Shown: positions 47,977 through 61,250, counted from the first letter of the stretch. The stretch: DNA of 64,000 nucleotides from Pterois miles (GCA_947000775.1 CAMQGK010000048.1:2686501-2750500); one strand, 5' to 3'. Program-made: numbers and translations. The notes: a model not told the origin generated them from the letters alone.

Positions 47977-48449
47977 GGCAAATGGATTCTCCATCTTCAA
48001 CAACAAAACACAGATCAAGGACAAAGGATAGACAGTGAGCTCACTTTCACTTCCTGGCCTCTCTCTCTCACTCTCTCCCTCACTAGCTCACCCACTCCAC
48101 ATCTTCCCGCCATCCCTGTCTCTATCTTCCCTATCTTTCCCTTATCTTTGTGTACTTTGCCTTCCATCCTATGCTATTTCCCATAACTCTGTTTTACACC
48201 CCCCCTCCTTCTCCCTCTTTTCTCTTTCAGTCTCTTCTTCGATTTCCCTGGTGGACTCTTACAGTAAACCGTCTGCGTAATTTAAATGCAATGCCTTCCT
48301 TTTCAAATGGATGGCGTGCAGGACATGAGGAGGGAGAGGAGAAGAAAAGGGGAAAGGGGAGGGGAAGCAATGAATCCCATTATCACATATATCGGAAAGG
48401 CTTAGACCACGGGCTTTATGCACAGAGGCCTCAATAAGCCAAATAAACA

Positions 48450-50535
48450 ACATGACATAACATGACATAACATCACATAACATAACATCACTCTCACATA
48501 ACATCACATAACATAACATAACATCACATAACATAACATAACATCACATAACATCACATCACATAACATCACATAACATAACATCACATTAGATAACATC
48601 ACATCACATAACATAACATCACATAACATCACATCACATAACATAACATCACATCACATAACATCACATCACATAACATCACATCACATAATATCACATC
48701 ACATCACATAACATCACATAACATCACATAACATAACATAACATAACATAACATCACATCACATAACATCACATCACATAACATAACATCACATAACATC
48801 ACATCACATAACATCACATAACATCACATCACATCACATAACATCACATAACATCACATCACATCACATAACATCACATAACATCACATAACATCACATC
48901 ACATCACATAACATCACATCACATAACATCACATAACATAACATAACATCACATCACATCACATCACATAACATCACATAACATCACATCACATCACATA
49001 ACATCACATAACATCACATCACATAACATCACATAACATCACATAACATCACATCACATAACATCACATAACATCACATCACATCACATCACATAACATC
49101 ACATAACATAACATAACATCACATAACATCACATAACATCACATAACATCACATCACATTAGATAACATCACATCACATCACATAACATCACATCACATC
49201 ACATCACATCACATCACATCACATAACATAACATCACATTAGATAACATCACATCACATCACATAACATCACATCACATCACATCACATCACATAACATC
49301 ACATAACATCACATCACATTAGATAACATCACATCACATCACATAACATCACATCACATAACATAACATCACATCACATAACATCACATTAGATAACGTC
49401 ACATCACATAACATCACATAACATAACATCACATAACATTAGATAACATCACATAACATCACATCACATAACATCATATCACATCACATAACATCACATC
49501 ACATAACATCACATCACATAACATCACATCACATAACATCACATAACATCACATCACATCACATAACATCACATTACATCACATCACACAACATCACATC
49601 ACATCACATAACATCACATCACATTACATCACATCACATAACATCACATCACATCACATAACATCACATCACATAACATCACATCACATTACATCACATC
49701 ACATAACATCACATAACATCACATCACATAACATCATATCACATCACATAACATAACATCACATCACATCACATAACATCACATCACATAACATCACATC
49801 ACATAACATCACATCACATTACATCACATCACATAACATCACATCACATTACATCACATCACACAACATCACATCACATAACATCACATCACATTACATC
49901 ACATCACACAACATCACATCACATAACATCACATCACATCACATTACATCACATCACACAACATCACATCACATAACATCACATCACATCACATCACATC
50001 ACATAACATCACATCACATCACATCACATCACATCACATAACATCACATCACATAACATCACATCACATCACATCACATCACATCACACAACATCACATC
50101 ACATCACATAACATCACATAACATCACATCACATCACATCACATCACATCACACAACATCACATCACATAACATCACATCACATCACATTACATCACATC
50201 ACACAACATCACATCACATAACATCACATCACATCACATCACATAACATCACATCACATCACATCACATAACATCACATCACATAACATCACATCACATC
50301 ACATCACATCACATCACATCACACAACATCACATCACATCACATAACATCACATCACATCACATCACATCACATCACACAACATCACATCACATCACATC
50401 ACATCACATCACATCACATCACACAACATCACATCACATCACATAACATCACATAACATCACATCACATCACATTACATAACATAACATAACATAACATA
50501 ACATAACATCACATAACATCACATTAGATAACATG
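48450..50535. repeat. 2.1 kb ACATA/ACATC pentamer array
   Basis: About 417 tandem pentamers, almost all ACATA or ACATC. A minor disturbance (actct) occurs near 48490. Variants are regional. In the left part (48588-49450) ACATT is followed by AGATA each time. In the right part (49570-50480) ACATT is followed by ACATC, and ACACA units appear repeatedly. The last units (50521-50530) show ACATTAGATA again. The array starts and ends with ACATG units. The minus-strand Met/Leu/Cys/Val ORFs are artefacts. No cloverleaf or coding content is present. Confidence 0.98.
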
Positions 50536-50690
50536 AATTGTGTTGTCAAATCTACAGAAACATTTGGGGAATCTAATATGATTTCAAAAAGTTTCAGTTT
50601 GTTTGTACTTTTGTGTTTACATATTAATTTGTGACTGAACTGACTACACTGAGTCACCATTGTCACAGAACAAATCTGTAGCATTTAGTA

Positions 50691-51475
50691 GTTGCATTGC
50701 ATTTGAATGATGATGCGTTCACTTACTGTTGTGCATACTGAACTGCTTTCGAATAGTGATGCATTCATTTACTGTTGTACTTACTAAACTGCAGCTTGGA
50801 CGACGATGTGTTCACTTACACTGTGTCTACACAGGAGGCGCGAGCAGCACACAGCAGCAGCTTCAGTGCTCCATCTGTGTCTACACAGGATGCGTTCAGG
50901 CACGGTGCTGAGTTGTAGGTCACCCGAGTTTTAGTGACGCTTAGAGCCCAAAACACAATCACTAGTTACATGTATAAAATGGAAGAAAATAGACATGAAA
51001 CCTAAAAATATCCCTCAGGCTGCATTCACAAGTGTGAAATGAGAGCTGTTGTGCGGCCTGTGTAGACAGCTAGATTGATTAAAATAGAAAGGATTGTAAA
51101 AGATTGTTCCAAGAGATGGAGGACTGTAAATCGCCTCCTGTGGAGACCTCCTGTCTCTGCTGCGTGTACTGAAGTTCTGTTGAGTGGTGATGCAGTCGCT
51201 TAGATTAGAAAGAAAGTGAATGAACTTCATAGTCAGTGACTATGAATCTTTAATCTGAGCTGAACAAAGTGACACTCAACGCTAAATGTCACAGCAGATT
51301 GAACGGTGATGCATTCACTTACTGCTGTACATACTGAAGTGCATTTAAACAGTGATGCCTTCACTGACTGTTGTTTGTGCTTACTGAAGTGCACTTGAAA
51401 GATGAAGTGATTGCTTAGCTTAGGAAAATGTTAATGAACTACAGCACATAGCCAGTGACTATGAATCTTTGACAT
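50691..51475. repeat. Degenerate tandem repeat of about 46-50 bp
   Basis: Units of the form gaactg...gtgatgcattcacttactgt tgtacatact recur at about 50691-50739, 50740-50785, 50786-50825, 51290-51335 and 51336-51385, with decayed units at 51170 and 51386. A larger block containing cagtgactatgaatcttt occurs twice (51231 and 51450). It abuts the ACAT array and may be an old minisatellite or a tandem-bearing transposon. Confidence 0.65.
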
Positions 51476-52139
51476 TAAATCAAGGGAATGATTCATAATT
51501 TACTTACTTTAGAAGTGAATCTGTTTGAAAACATTAACCGGCGTTGACTGATTCGGCATCGTGACCCAGGTCGAGAGGTGAGTCAGACCAGGACTGATTT
51601 CAATGTGAACGGCATGTATCAGGGTCGGTAACACCTGGGGCGGGACAAATTTATTTGGTTTCAAATGGAGATGCACAGTTGTGATGTTCACACAAACAGT
51701 GGGACGACAGCAGGAATGCTTTAAGATAGATTGGAGGTAAACGACGGACACGTGGTGAGACTTTGAGGTGTGGGAGCTCCTGTTGAGGAAGAAAGGCAGC
51801 GGTAGATGACGGGACGGTGAGGGACAACGTAGTGTATACGAACATCACAAGGCTGCTGCATGAGAGAGGTATTCGCCATACAGAAACAGAAACAGACCAT
51901 GAATCCGACCACCTCACGGTACCGGCAGCTGCTCTGTTATAAAATACCAAACCCAGTCTTAGTTCATTACATTATCGAACAGTTAGCAAACTTCATGACA
52001 AACCTGTATACAAATTTTTTATTGCATTTGGACAAGCTCTTATATTAGCCAGCAGCTGCCACGTGTCCAGCTGAAACATTTTAGTAGCTCTACTACGAAG
52101 CAAATAATATAATAATATCTCAGTATCAGCAGTTTCCAG
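51476..52139. other. Intergenic, no gene seen
   Basis: A 99-codon minus ORF (51651-51950) has no recognisable domain. No splice-supported exon was found. Confidence 0.3.
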
Positions 52140-52450
52140 CAGCGGCGCAATGTTGCTAACTTAACGACTTAGTCGCTATATTCAGTGAGTTTTCAGACAC
52201 CTCTTCAGACTTCAGAGTCTTTCAAAAAAGAGACTAGCGACACATCTAGCGACTTTTTCTTGTGTTATTGGAGACTTTTGGAGACTGACGTGAAAGCAGG
52301 CATCGTTCTTACTCTTCTCAATGAGCAGCCGGTGCTGCCGTGGACCCCTCCCCAGTCCCAGAGCTCTCATAGGGGGTCCGGTCCTTGTCAGCACCCCTCC
52401 TCATCCAGACTGAATGAATCCTGCCTGCACAAAGCTGCTGCTGGCTGATG
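52140..52450. repeat. Dispersed fish repeat fragment
   Basis: It contains gcaatgttgctaacttaacg acttagtcgc, then ctagcgactttttcttgtgt tattggagacttttggagac. I recognise this family as frequent in percomorph genomes. It has no intact ORF. Confidence 0.5.
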
Positions 52451-52637
52451 TAAATGTGAAACTTTGGGAATCAAACCCTGAATTAACTGGGTCACTGTTG
52501 CTGGTCCCAAGCCTGGATAAAGGAGGATGGTTGGAACTGTGGCATTAAAAACAAACAGAATTGACAGAAGGAAGTTCATTTGTAGTTCTAAACATATTTA
52601 GTTTTTTTTTTTTTAATATATATAATATATATTATAT

Positions 52638-53010
52638 GGGCTGCACGGTGGTGCAGTGGTTAGCACTCTCGCCTCACAGCAAGAGGGTCGCAGGTTCGAT
52701 TCCGGCTTGGGGCTCTTCTGTGTGGAGTTTGCATGTTCTCCCCGTGTAAGCGTGGGTTTTCTCCGGGTACTCCGGCTTCCTCCCACAGTCCAAAGACATG
52801 CTGTTTAGGTTAATTGATGACTCTAAATTGCCCGTAGGTGTGAATGTGAGCGTGAATGGTTGTCTGTCTCTATGTTGTCTGTCTCTATGTGCCCTGCGAT
52901 GGACTGGCGACCTGTCCAGGGTGAACCCCGCCTTCGCTCAATGCCAGCTGGGATCGGCTCCAGCCCCCCCGCGACCCCTAATGGGAAAAGCGGTTGACGA
53001 TGGATGGTTA
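52638..53010 (+). mobile_element. tRNA-derived SINE, third family
   Basis: It starts ggctgcacggtggtgcagtg with A-box-like sequence gtggttagcactct and a B-box ggttcgattcc. A long conserved body follows (gagtttgcatgttctccccg, tccggcttcctcccacagtc, tggactggcgacctgtccag). The 3' end reads aaaagcggttgacgatggat gg. The tail matches the 3' end of the LINE at 12760-14095. Flanking tatattatat repeats on both sides fit a target-site duplication in AT-rich DNA. Confidence 0.85.
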
Positions 53011-53254
53011 TATTATATATATTTCTATTGTCTTACAATTACAACCGGCCCTTTGAGGGTAACCATGATGCTGATGTGGCCTGAAAATTGAAATTGAAAT
53101 TGAGTTTGACACCCCCGAACTAAAGCAACAATCCTGCAGTGCTCCTGTGTTGAGAACTGTACTAGAACTATACTAGAACCACTAGAATGAGTGGCTGGTC
53201 TCACTGTCTGAGCTCTGACTGACAGAAAGTACAAACATACAGATGGAATTACAA

Positions 53255-53945
53255 AGACCGGTGTCCTTAAACTTTAACACCAATTTAGATGGTACAATGG
53301 CATTAAATGCAGTGTTACTCTATAGTCAGTAAACAACATTCTGACATTTATCGTCAAGATGTTTTAACACAATATGCAGACCCAGTGATACAGCATCTTC
53401 TACAGATCTGTTTGACCTGTAAGCAAGCTGTAGTGGATCGGCTAAAATTTTAAGATACTGTATATGTACAAATGTCTTAATTCATTTTTCAAAGCAGTTC
53501 ATAATTACTGAGCTTAAAGCAGCAGGTTGATAATTGTTTTTTGGGATACAGGCACGATAGGGGTTTTCTGAAAACATGTTGAAACCACACACAACGACAA
53601 TGAAAATTGTCCGTAAAATCATAACTGACTAGAACAAATTTTAAGGACACGAAATGGGATACCATCTGAGCTGGCAGCTTTACGGGCTTTGACCGAGTAA
53701 ATACCTTACCTCAGTCAGTTCTATGTATTACCTGGTGGACCCGAGCTGCTCTCAAAGCAGGTACTGTACCTGTTCAGGTCAACCAGCAGTGATGCGGTGG
53801 TGTTGGTAAAACCGCCTGGCTTAGGTTTGTAATCTGTTATCGCTTGTAATTCCTGCCACATCTGCCTGGAGTCCACGCCATTGTAATGCTGCTCAAGTTC
53901 ATCCCAGTATTGTAATTTAGCTGACTTGATGGCTTACCTCATGAT
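53255..53945 (-). mobile_element. L2/Rex1-like LINE fragment (ORF2 middle part)
   Basis: The minus strand encodes, in separate frames, AIKSAKLQYWDELEQHYNGV, then DYKPKPGGFTNT, and further on ADPLQLAYRSNRSVEDAV and FNAIVPSKLV. These correspond in order to the linker and the first reverse-transcriptase blocks of L2/Rex1-type LINEs. Stops and frameshifts show it is dead. Confidence 0.7.
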
Positions 53946-54169
53946 AGATAGGGTTATTGATTGATAGATAATGTAAATCTGTAGGTTGTCTGTACGTTTT
54001 TGCATACAGCTCCACATAACATATAACATACTGTAATTTAAAAGTTTACAGAGGTAAAAATACTGTATCTATATTTACATCATATTATCCATATAACAAG
54101 CATAATTTTGTGACATTTTGTACACATTTATGATGCCACTATTATTCCCTCTCTGTGTGTAATCTCCCC

Positions 54170-54173
<4 letters not shown>
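53946..54173. other. Spacer
   Basis: AT-rich, nothing seen. Confidence 0.4.

Positions 54174-54261
<88 letters not shown>
54174..54261. repeat. (CA)n microsatellite, about 88 bases
   Basis: The longest pure CA run in the window. Confidence 0.97.
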
Positions 54262-54262
<1 letters not shown>

Positions 54263-54511
54263 TTCCAGCACCAGTTTCCACAACCAATTGGTATTCATTA
54301 CTCCCAGGTTGTGACCCAGGTCTATCTGAATTGTCAGGACCAGGGATTAACCCGTGTTGACTGGCTTGGTTTGAACATGGGTCAGATAATCCTGGTTGGA
54401 CCCTGGTCATTGGTGTGAAACAGGTTCAACAGTTATTGTGCCTGCATGTTTTAAGAGTCAAGTCTTGTTATCACCAGTACCAGCATGACCTTAAAGACAT
54501 TATTAATGGGA

Positions 54512-54517
<6 letters not shown>

Positions 54518-54596
<79 letters not shown>
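54518..54596. repeat. (TA)n then (TG)n compound microsatellite
   Basis: TA units pass into TG units and end in gagaga. Confidence 0.95.
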
Positions 54597-54597
<1 letters not shown>

Positions 54598-57355
54598 CCC
54601 CTCTCTCATTATTGATCTGGATTTCCTATCTTGTCTCTTTGCATCTGCTTTCTCTTTGACGTAAATGATGCCAGTCAATAGCACGCATCTAGCAAATGAA
54701 GAGGACTTTGCCAGTTACTGTAAATAACTGGATTTTTTCTCTCTGTAGTGCATTAGCTGCTGTTGCATCAATCTTTTGTTGTTTTGATCTTTTCACTCTA
54801 GGTTTTTTTCCCTCTGTTATCACTGCATTATATTACTACTGGATAATTCATTTTCTTCTCAAAATGTGATTTTCTCCCTAAAGGACTAATTAGCCTTGTT
54901 GCAGCTGCAGGGCCAAACAGACATAGCCAGGGTGAAGGAGATGATTTGTCAGTTGGACGGTGGTTCAAATGATTAAACTCTTGTTCTGTACTAGTGCAGG
55001 TGTAAACACAATCAACAACGGCTTGAAGTTGCAAGGAGAAAAACATCCGCCAAGATGCTTTCAAGGCTACATTTACATGAAAGGCCTTAGCTACTTGTAG
55101 ACATAAATCCTGATGTAGTAGCTGGGTGTAAATTTTCCTGTATGTGGTTAATTCTTCTCTCTTTTTAGACAAGGAATATGTAACATCGATGGCTTCATCT
55201 ATATGTTACAAATATTGTGCCAGTTGTCTGTCACAGATGTTTATTGTGGCATTATTCAGATATGATGGGACATCTCTTAAATATAAACTTACACTTTACG
55301 AAAACAAAAACTTGGTGTGGTGCCGAGCTGCCTGTGAGTGTTTGTATACTTGAGAGAGAGACAGAAAGCAGAAGACAAGGTGGACGTCACGCAATGTTTC
55401 AGTAAGATATAATAAAAAAATTGAATGTTAACGTTATGAATAAAGCTTCAAACCACTCTGTAGGCTACAGTCCTACAAACCACATGCTATTCTGAAACTG
55501 ACAAACTCGGAAATCTGTCAGCTTATTATTTTATTTTTTAGACTGCTTCTTCCTTTTATATATACTGTATGTGTGTGTATATGGCCACATGTTTCCGTCT
55601 GAGCCCCATCCTGCTGATAGCACTTGTACTTGTGTTTTTAGATCTGATCTTGGGACACTGGTCACACTGAGGAAAAACACATTGCTACCTGGATGTGGAT
55701 TTGAAACACATTTTAGTCAAAGCAGCATTGTTTGAAGTGGAAAAAATAAGCAATCAGCCATCAACTTATTCTTGTTTATGTAATATTTCTTTAAGCGTGT
55801 TATACTGTGTCATTCATAATCGGTTGTGATCTTTGTTATTGTAATACTTGGGCTATACATCTTCTATAGTAGGCCTATACTACTCCAATAATAATCCAAA
55901 TGGATCCTTATAGGATTAAGGTGGTGTGTTGGTATATAATGTTGATACTTAAAGTGCTTTCCTCTGTTATTTGAAGTATCGCTCTATAATATTTTAGGTT
56001 GTCCATTACCTGGAATCAACAGCAGCGAGGCCGGTATGATTGCTGAGTTGAGGTCAGTCAGGTTTCAGTCAGGATGCTTCTCTGTATTATACAGACACAT
56101 TCTGAATTTCTCTGCAGTGAATAAAAGATACGAGTAGATACTGGATTTGTAGGAATGCTATGCAATCTTACATCATTTTGGACCATTAGCCTATTATTAC
56201 TAATTAAATGATTTGTATTATTTATCAGCCATTTGTCTGATCACTCAATTCTTCTGGAAATTTTTACCTTCTAAAATATATTCTGTAAATCAAAAGAGCA
56301 GATTCATAAACCCTTTAAATCATGTTTCATTCATTATATTTGCCCACAAATTTAAAAAATATATATATGAGGAACGGTTATTTTACAAAAAGGACGTGGA
56401 CGTCGTATCAGGAAATTACAGCACCCTCGTTCTCACCCTGCCTCCCCTGTGCCAGATGTTGGCTTGTCCAGAAGCTCTCCACATTGTTTTTATGTTCATG
56501 CTTATGAGGCACGGTGCAAATACACACAGTGAATCACAGTTATGAATCTCTCAGTGTGGAGTGAGCAGAGAACGATGTACCGTCAGCTTGTGAGAGCTTC
56601 GGGTATGCAAGAAAAAAATCCTGTTACACCAAAGAGTAAAATACAGAAGTTGCGGTATTGCATGCTGGTGAGTACCGGCTCACTTTGAGCACTGAAAAAA
56701 ACATTTTGGGATAATTGGCAAAGCCAAAGCCAGTGTGTCCAAATTAGCATGTGTCAATTTAGCATGTGCAGTTTCAAAAGAAATTTGAAGTCACTTTGAA
56801 GAAAACAAATGAGGTTTTTTCTCCAGCAGCGTCTTTTAAAGCTTCACACACAGTAGTGATGGATGAGAACCATTATTGAGCCTCCACAGCTTCGCTAAGA
56901 TCTAATATTCTAATGCCTTACTGCTCTGTAGCAGTAAAGCTTTCCTCTCACATGTCATGACCGTGGAGTGATCTCTCCCTGCCCTCCAGTCATATTTTCA
57001 TTGTCTCTCCACCTTGATTGTTCCTCCATCTTTACAGCCTCTGCAGTGATAGGGTTATAGCTGTACTCTTGGGGTCTTTTCTCTTTCTCTTTCTTTTTTC
57101 CTCTTACTCCTCTTTATATTCTTTCTGTTTATCTACAGCTCAACTCCGCTGCCACCCTCCTCCCCCTCCTTTCCCCGCTGCCTTGTGCTGTCTGCTCACC
57201 ACCCTCTCCTCTCTCCCCAGTTTTTCTTCCTGAAGGGAAGTGCCTTTCTAATTACTCTAACCCTTTTGTTGTAAACTTTAGCCGAGGCTGCTCTGAGGGG
57301 GGTCTGTTGTCCCTGGATGGAGTAGCTTTCAGGGTCCCTAATGGCTTTTACCTCC
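54597..57355. other. Intergenic, no gene seen
   Basis: AT-rich DNA. The 110-codon plus ORF at 56213-56545 has hydrophobic pieces but no family resemblance. CT-rich sequence lies at 57070-57240. Confidence 0.35.
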
Positions 57356-57412
57356 GTGTGTGTGTGTGTGTGTGTGTGTGAGTGTGTGTCACTGCCACAG
57401 ATTGATCAGATA

Positions 57413-57448
<36 letters not shown>

Positions 57449-57670
57449 CTTGGCAGAGGCTCTCTACACAAGGCAGGCGTACAGGGAACATGTGGACATG
57501 GAGGGGTGGGTGGGTGTTGAATTGAATGAAGAGGAGAAAGGTGGTGGGGGGCAGGGCTGTCAGCGCTTATCTTCCCTGCCCTGCCTCTCTTCCTCTGTCC
57601 CCAAGGGGTGGGTGAGGATGATGATTGCGACGCTTGATCTATTTGTGTGTGTGTGTGTGTGTGTGTGCGT
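57356..57670. repeat. (TG)n, (CA)n, (TG)n tracts
   Basis: Three dinucleotide tracts at about 57356-57380, 57418-57446 and 57644-57668. The first two are mutual complements 40 bases apart and could form a hairpin in single-stranded DNA. Confidence 0.9.
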
Positions 57671-58516
57671 CCATGTGTGTATATGTGCTCAGGAGTATAT
57701 GTTGCTGTCCATGTCAAAAGTCACCTACCCCCGGGGGTCTTCCTCACAGCAGTCCCCCGTGTCCCTCTGGAAGTTTTGTGAGTGCGGTGGTGCGAGCGTA
57801 TGTGGCATTGTTTGAAGTCAACTCTTGTTCTCCCTGTGTTTGAGAGATAATAACCCCCAGGCCATAAAACCACAGCAAGAAAAAGAAAACACCCACAACA
57901 ACAACAAAAAAACTTTGCTTCTCGTTTTTCAGGACTGGCTGTAACAAGAGCAGACCCACAGAGAGTTGTGGCTTTTGCCACTTGGCTTTATTGTGTTTTA
58001 GGGCTCTCTCAATCTCTGGGGTTTCGTCCAGAAAGACATCACTGATTCTCTAATACAATCAGCAGAACCACAGCTGCACCACCGTAAAGGCTAATTGCAT
58101 CATGGAGTCAATGATAAAGTCTGGAGTGGCCTGCTGTTCCTTTCTGGGAAGATGAGGCACTTTTTGTGGCCTTTTAACATGTTTTCATTTTTTTCATCTT
58201 AAAGTTTGGTGGGAAAGCCATTAATGGGTTTTTACGGTTAATATGTAGATCTAAATCGGGTTTGTAAAGAGGACAGGATGATTTGTCTTTGGAATATACA
58301 AAAATTGTCAAATGATCTGTTTCTGTCATCTGTATCTATGATCTGTGATGTGGTTAGTGTTGACATTGAGATGTAATAGACCAAACAGTATTAGAGGAAT
58401 AAAAAAAATACTCTTTAGCTTACAGGCAAATATGTTACAGACTATCACAACCAGCTACAATAAAGAAATTGACTTGTTCTTCTACAAGATTATTAGTTTT
58501 TCTTAGTTGCTTAAGC
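57671..58516. other. Intergenic, no gene seen
   Basis: No supported features. Confidence 0.35.
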
Positions 58517-59715
58517 CAGAGGTTTCCAGTCTTTTTGGCTTCAAACAAATCAATGTTTTCTTGGAACCCGTCGTCATTTGTCTTGGTCTTAAATAAGCTG
58601 TGATTGATTCATTTGAAGCATTTGAAGGGCCTAGAGAGGTGAAAATATCCATTATTTCAATCAGAAATAGAAAAATCAGAAAGATTTTTTTTCCTCGAGA
58701 AAAACAAGATTATCAGTTATTTCAGCAAATGTTCCCCCAAAAAACATTTGTCTGTGTTGAAGTGACAAAGCCCTGCAGTTGATTCTGCAGGTAGATAGAG
58801 GACTCTGCTCATCATTTCTACAGTCAGCGTGGGTTTCTTTTGACCATGAGCTGTTCGGTTATTTTCAAAACCAAGCTTCCCAACATTAACCAAGTAGCAA
58901 TTTTAACCCAAACCACAATGTTTCCCTCAACCTAATCAAACCTTAACCATAGCATTGTTATGCAAACTGATTTATTTAACTGTCTTTCTGTTGATAGGGA
59001 TGTGGGATCAGAATGTGCATCTATGGGTCACTTTGGAGACCAACAATGTATTTTAACATCAAATTTAGAGGAATTGTAATTTTTGCAACAGAAATACAGT
59101 GAACCCTCGTTTATCGCGGGAGTTTCGTTCCAAAAATAACCCGCGATAGGTGAAATCCGTGAAGTAGTCAGCTTTATTTTTTACTATTATTTTACAATGC
59201 AATACTGTACTATAGAATGAAACCAAAAATCAAAACCTGTTTTCAGGCCCAAAATTTGTTTAAGATTAATAAAAATATTAACGTTTTCTTACAAATAACT
59301 ATGATAGTTTAAAGAACGGTATTGTAAAACAATAATTTGAATACAGGACAGTATAGTAATGAATACAAGGTTGGAAACATGGTCACTCGCGTCTTTCACA
59401 GTCCCTCCAGCTGAGCCTCTCCGTCCTCACTCTGCTGTAGCGTCTGTTTCAACTGCAGGCTGTGCAGGAGTCTTTCTCCCAGAGAACAACATCGTTATGG
59501 GTCGTTGTTGGCACTCTTTCTTTTTCATTCAGGATTCAGAGCACAATAAATGCACTGTAAAAAAATCCATGAAGCAGCGAAGCCGCAAAAGGTGAACCGC
59601 GTTATAGCGAGGGTTCACTGTATCCATTTTCTGTCTTTCCTGTCATCATCTTGTGACCTCTCAGATTCATCTTGAGACTCATTGGGGGTCCACACCCCTA
59701 GGTTGGGAACCATTG
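58517..59715. mobile_element. 1.2 kb hAT-like element containing a nested element
   Basis: The left end is CAGAGGTTTCCAGTCT. The right end, read inward on the minus strand, is CAATGGTTCCCAACCT. The flanks are gcttaagc (58509-58516) and gcttacag (59716-59723), partly matching as a decayed 8-bp duplication. No transposase is recognised. A 524-bp element is inserted within it. Confidence 0.55.
59097..59620. mobile_element. Non-autonomous TA-flanked DNA element (mariner/Tigger-like)
   Basis: The left end is CAGTGAACCCTCGTTTATCG CGG. The right end, read inward on the minus strand, is CAGTGAACCCTCGCTATAAC GCGG. Both are flanked by TA (59095-59096 and 59621-59622). The termini and TA target fit the Tc1/mariner superfamily, Tigger-like branch. 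No transposase is left. Confidence 0.8.
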
Positions 59716-59723
59716 GCTTACAG

Positions 59724-61160
59724 TCAATTGCTTGAGAATGTTTTGTGAAACACTATCACAGTTCTCATAACGTTAAGCGTAATCGCCACATTGTCCACAC
59801 AAACAACAACCAAATGTCACTCAGAACGGTTCACTAATATGTCAAACACTAAAATGTTGAAAGAACAGCGATAATATGACATGAAGAGTTCTTCCCCTTA
59901 CGCTCCCCGTTATATGCAATTAAACAAGTAGTAAACACATAGAGCAGACGCTGTGACATAATATTATATGAACGTCAGTAGGACGTTTGTGAATTTGGGT
60001 ACATTTTATTAACATCATAAGTATCCGTGGAGACGTCTGTGTGCAGCGCCAGCATTGCTGCCTTTGCTTGGCTACAGCAGGGGACAGAGCTTCAGAGAGC
60101 CGGGGATGAGGGAGAACAGACGGTCGAGGGGGTGGGCGAGTATCAGCTCCGTGCAAAGCAGCGAAACAAAAAAAAAAACGACACAGCTCCGATAAAATGA
60201 TAATAATGCTCTTTGCGTTCCTAGTCAGATAGTCTGTATATATGTAGCCTATAGATAAGATATACATTAATAAAATACAGTTGTACCGATAGGTTACAAT
60301 AGAGCACAGAAGCAATTTCCATGAGGTTACATGAGGAGCGCTTTGAGACCCAGCGGATCCCAGTAGGACGTCGGTAGAGGAGGCGGTCAGTTATGGACTG
60401 TTGTAGAAATGATCCCTGCCTGGCCATGTCATTTGTCTATTTCATATCTGATATTTGCCCTTAAAACCCTCATCGACCCCCTACATGCGACGTTCTTCCT
60501 CTGTGTTCACCTTTATGTCTAAACAAACAACCAAATACAGTAAACTCTCACAACTTCCACTTTACTGTATACGGGGGATGTCTGTACTGTGGTACCTTTG
60601 CCAAAGTCAATTTTATCCCCTGTCGTGTAAATATGTCACGAGTTGAATTTGTAAGCAAATAGTTGATGACGTGCACTAAATTAACTTAAAATAAGATTCA
60701 CATGCTGTCAATTATTTTTGTGGTAATTCCAGATTACCAAAATTCATCAAACTGCTTGAAAGGTTATTGCAATATTTAGAATTTTAGGAATTACATTTCA
60801 TACATTTTCAGTTTTACATTATTTCATGAGAGAGTCAGTGTAATCCATTTTAGACTACATTACAGCATTAAGTGAAGATATTTGTACTTACATGTTTAAA
60901 TTCTTTGTGAAAGCAAAAAGAAAGGTTGTGAGATAATAAACTGTGGATTTGGGATTTCACACACAGTAATGTCTTTCATTTGATGATTGGTCCACAGCAA
61001 CAGAGGCAAACTGTAACGATCAGATCAGATCAGTTATGAGTAAAAATAGCAATACCACACTTTGATGTATAAAACCGCCATGTCACCCCCAAAGTAAAAG
61101 TATGTAGTGACTAGTAATATTAAACTAAACTAGTAATATTAGCAAAATGTAAGTGAGTAT
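59724..61160. other. Intergenic, no gene seen
   Basis: It includes a GC-richer patch near 60030-60140 and 60330-60390. No exon could be supported. Confidence 0.35.
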
Positions 61161-61250
61161 TAAGGCCCTTTTTATTTTTTTTTTAACAAAACATATATTT
61201 CAGTGGATATATTCTCAACATTAAAATTGTAGTTTGGGTAAATACGGTAA

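Noticed and set aside
48450..50535. Array considered as a CRISPR array
   Set aside because: There are no unique spacers between repeats, only 5-base units, and the DNA is vertebrate.
48259..50684. Minus-strand ORFs of repeated Met-Leu-Cys-Asp-Val within the ACAT array
   Set aside because: They arise only from translating the pentamer repeat; there is no promoter, conservation or domain.
54075..54410. Hydrophobic VCVC ORF considered as a membrane protein
   Set aside because: Its core is the (CA)n microsatellite.
56213..56545. 110-codon plus ORF with hydrophobic segments
   Set aside because: No family resemblance, AT-rich codons, no splice or promoter context.
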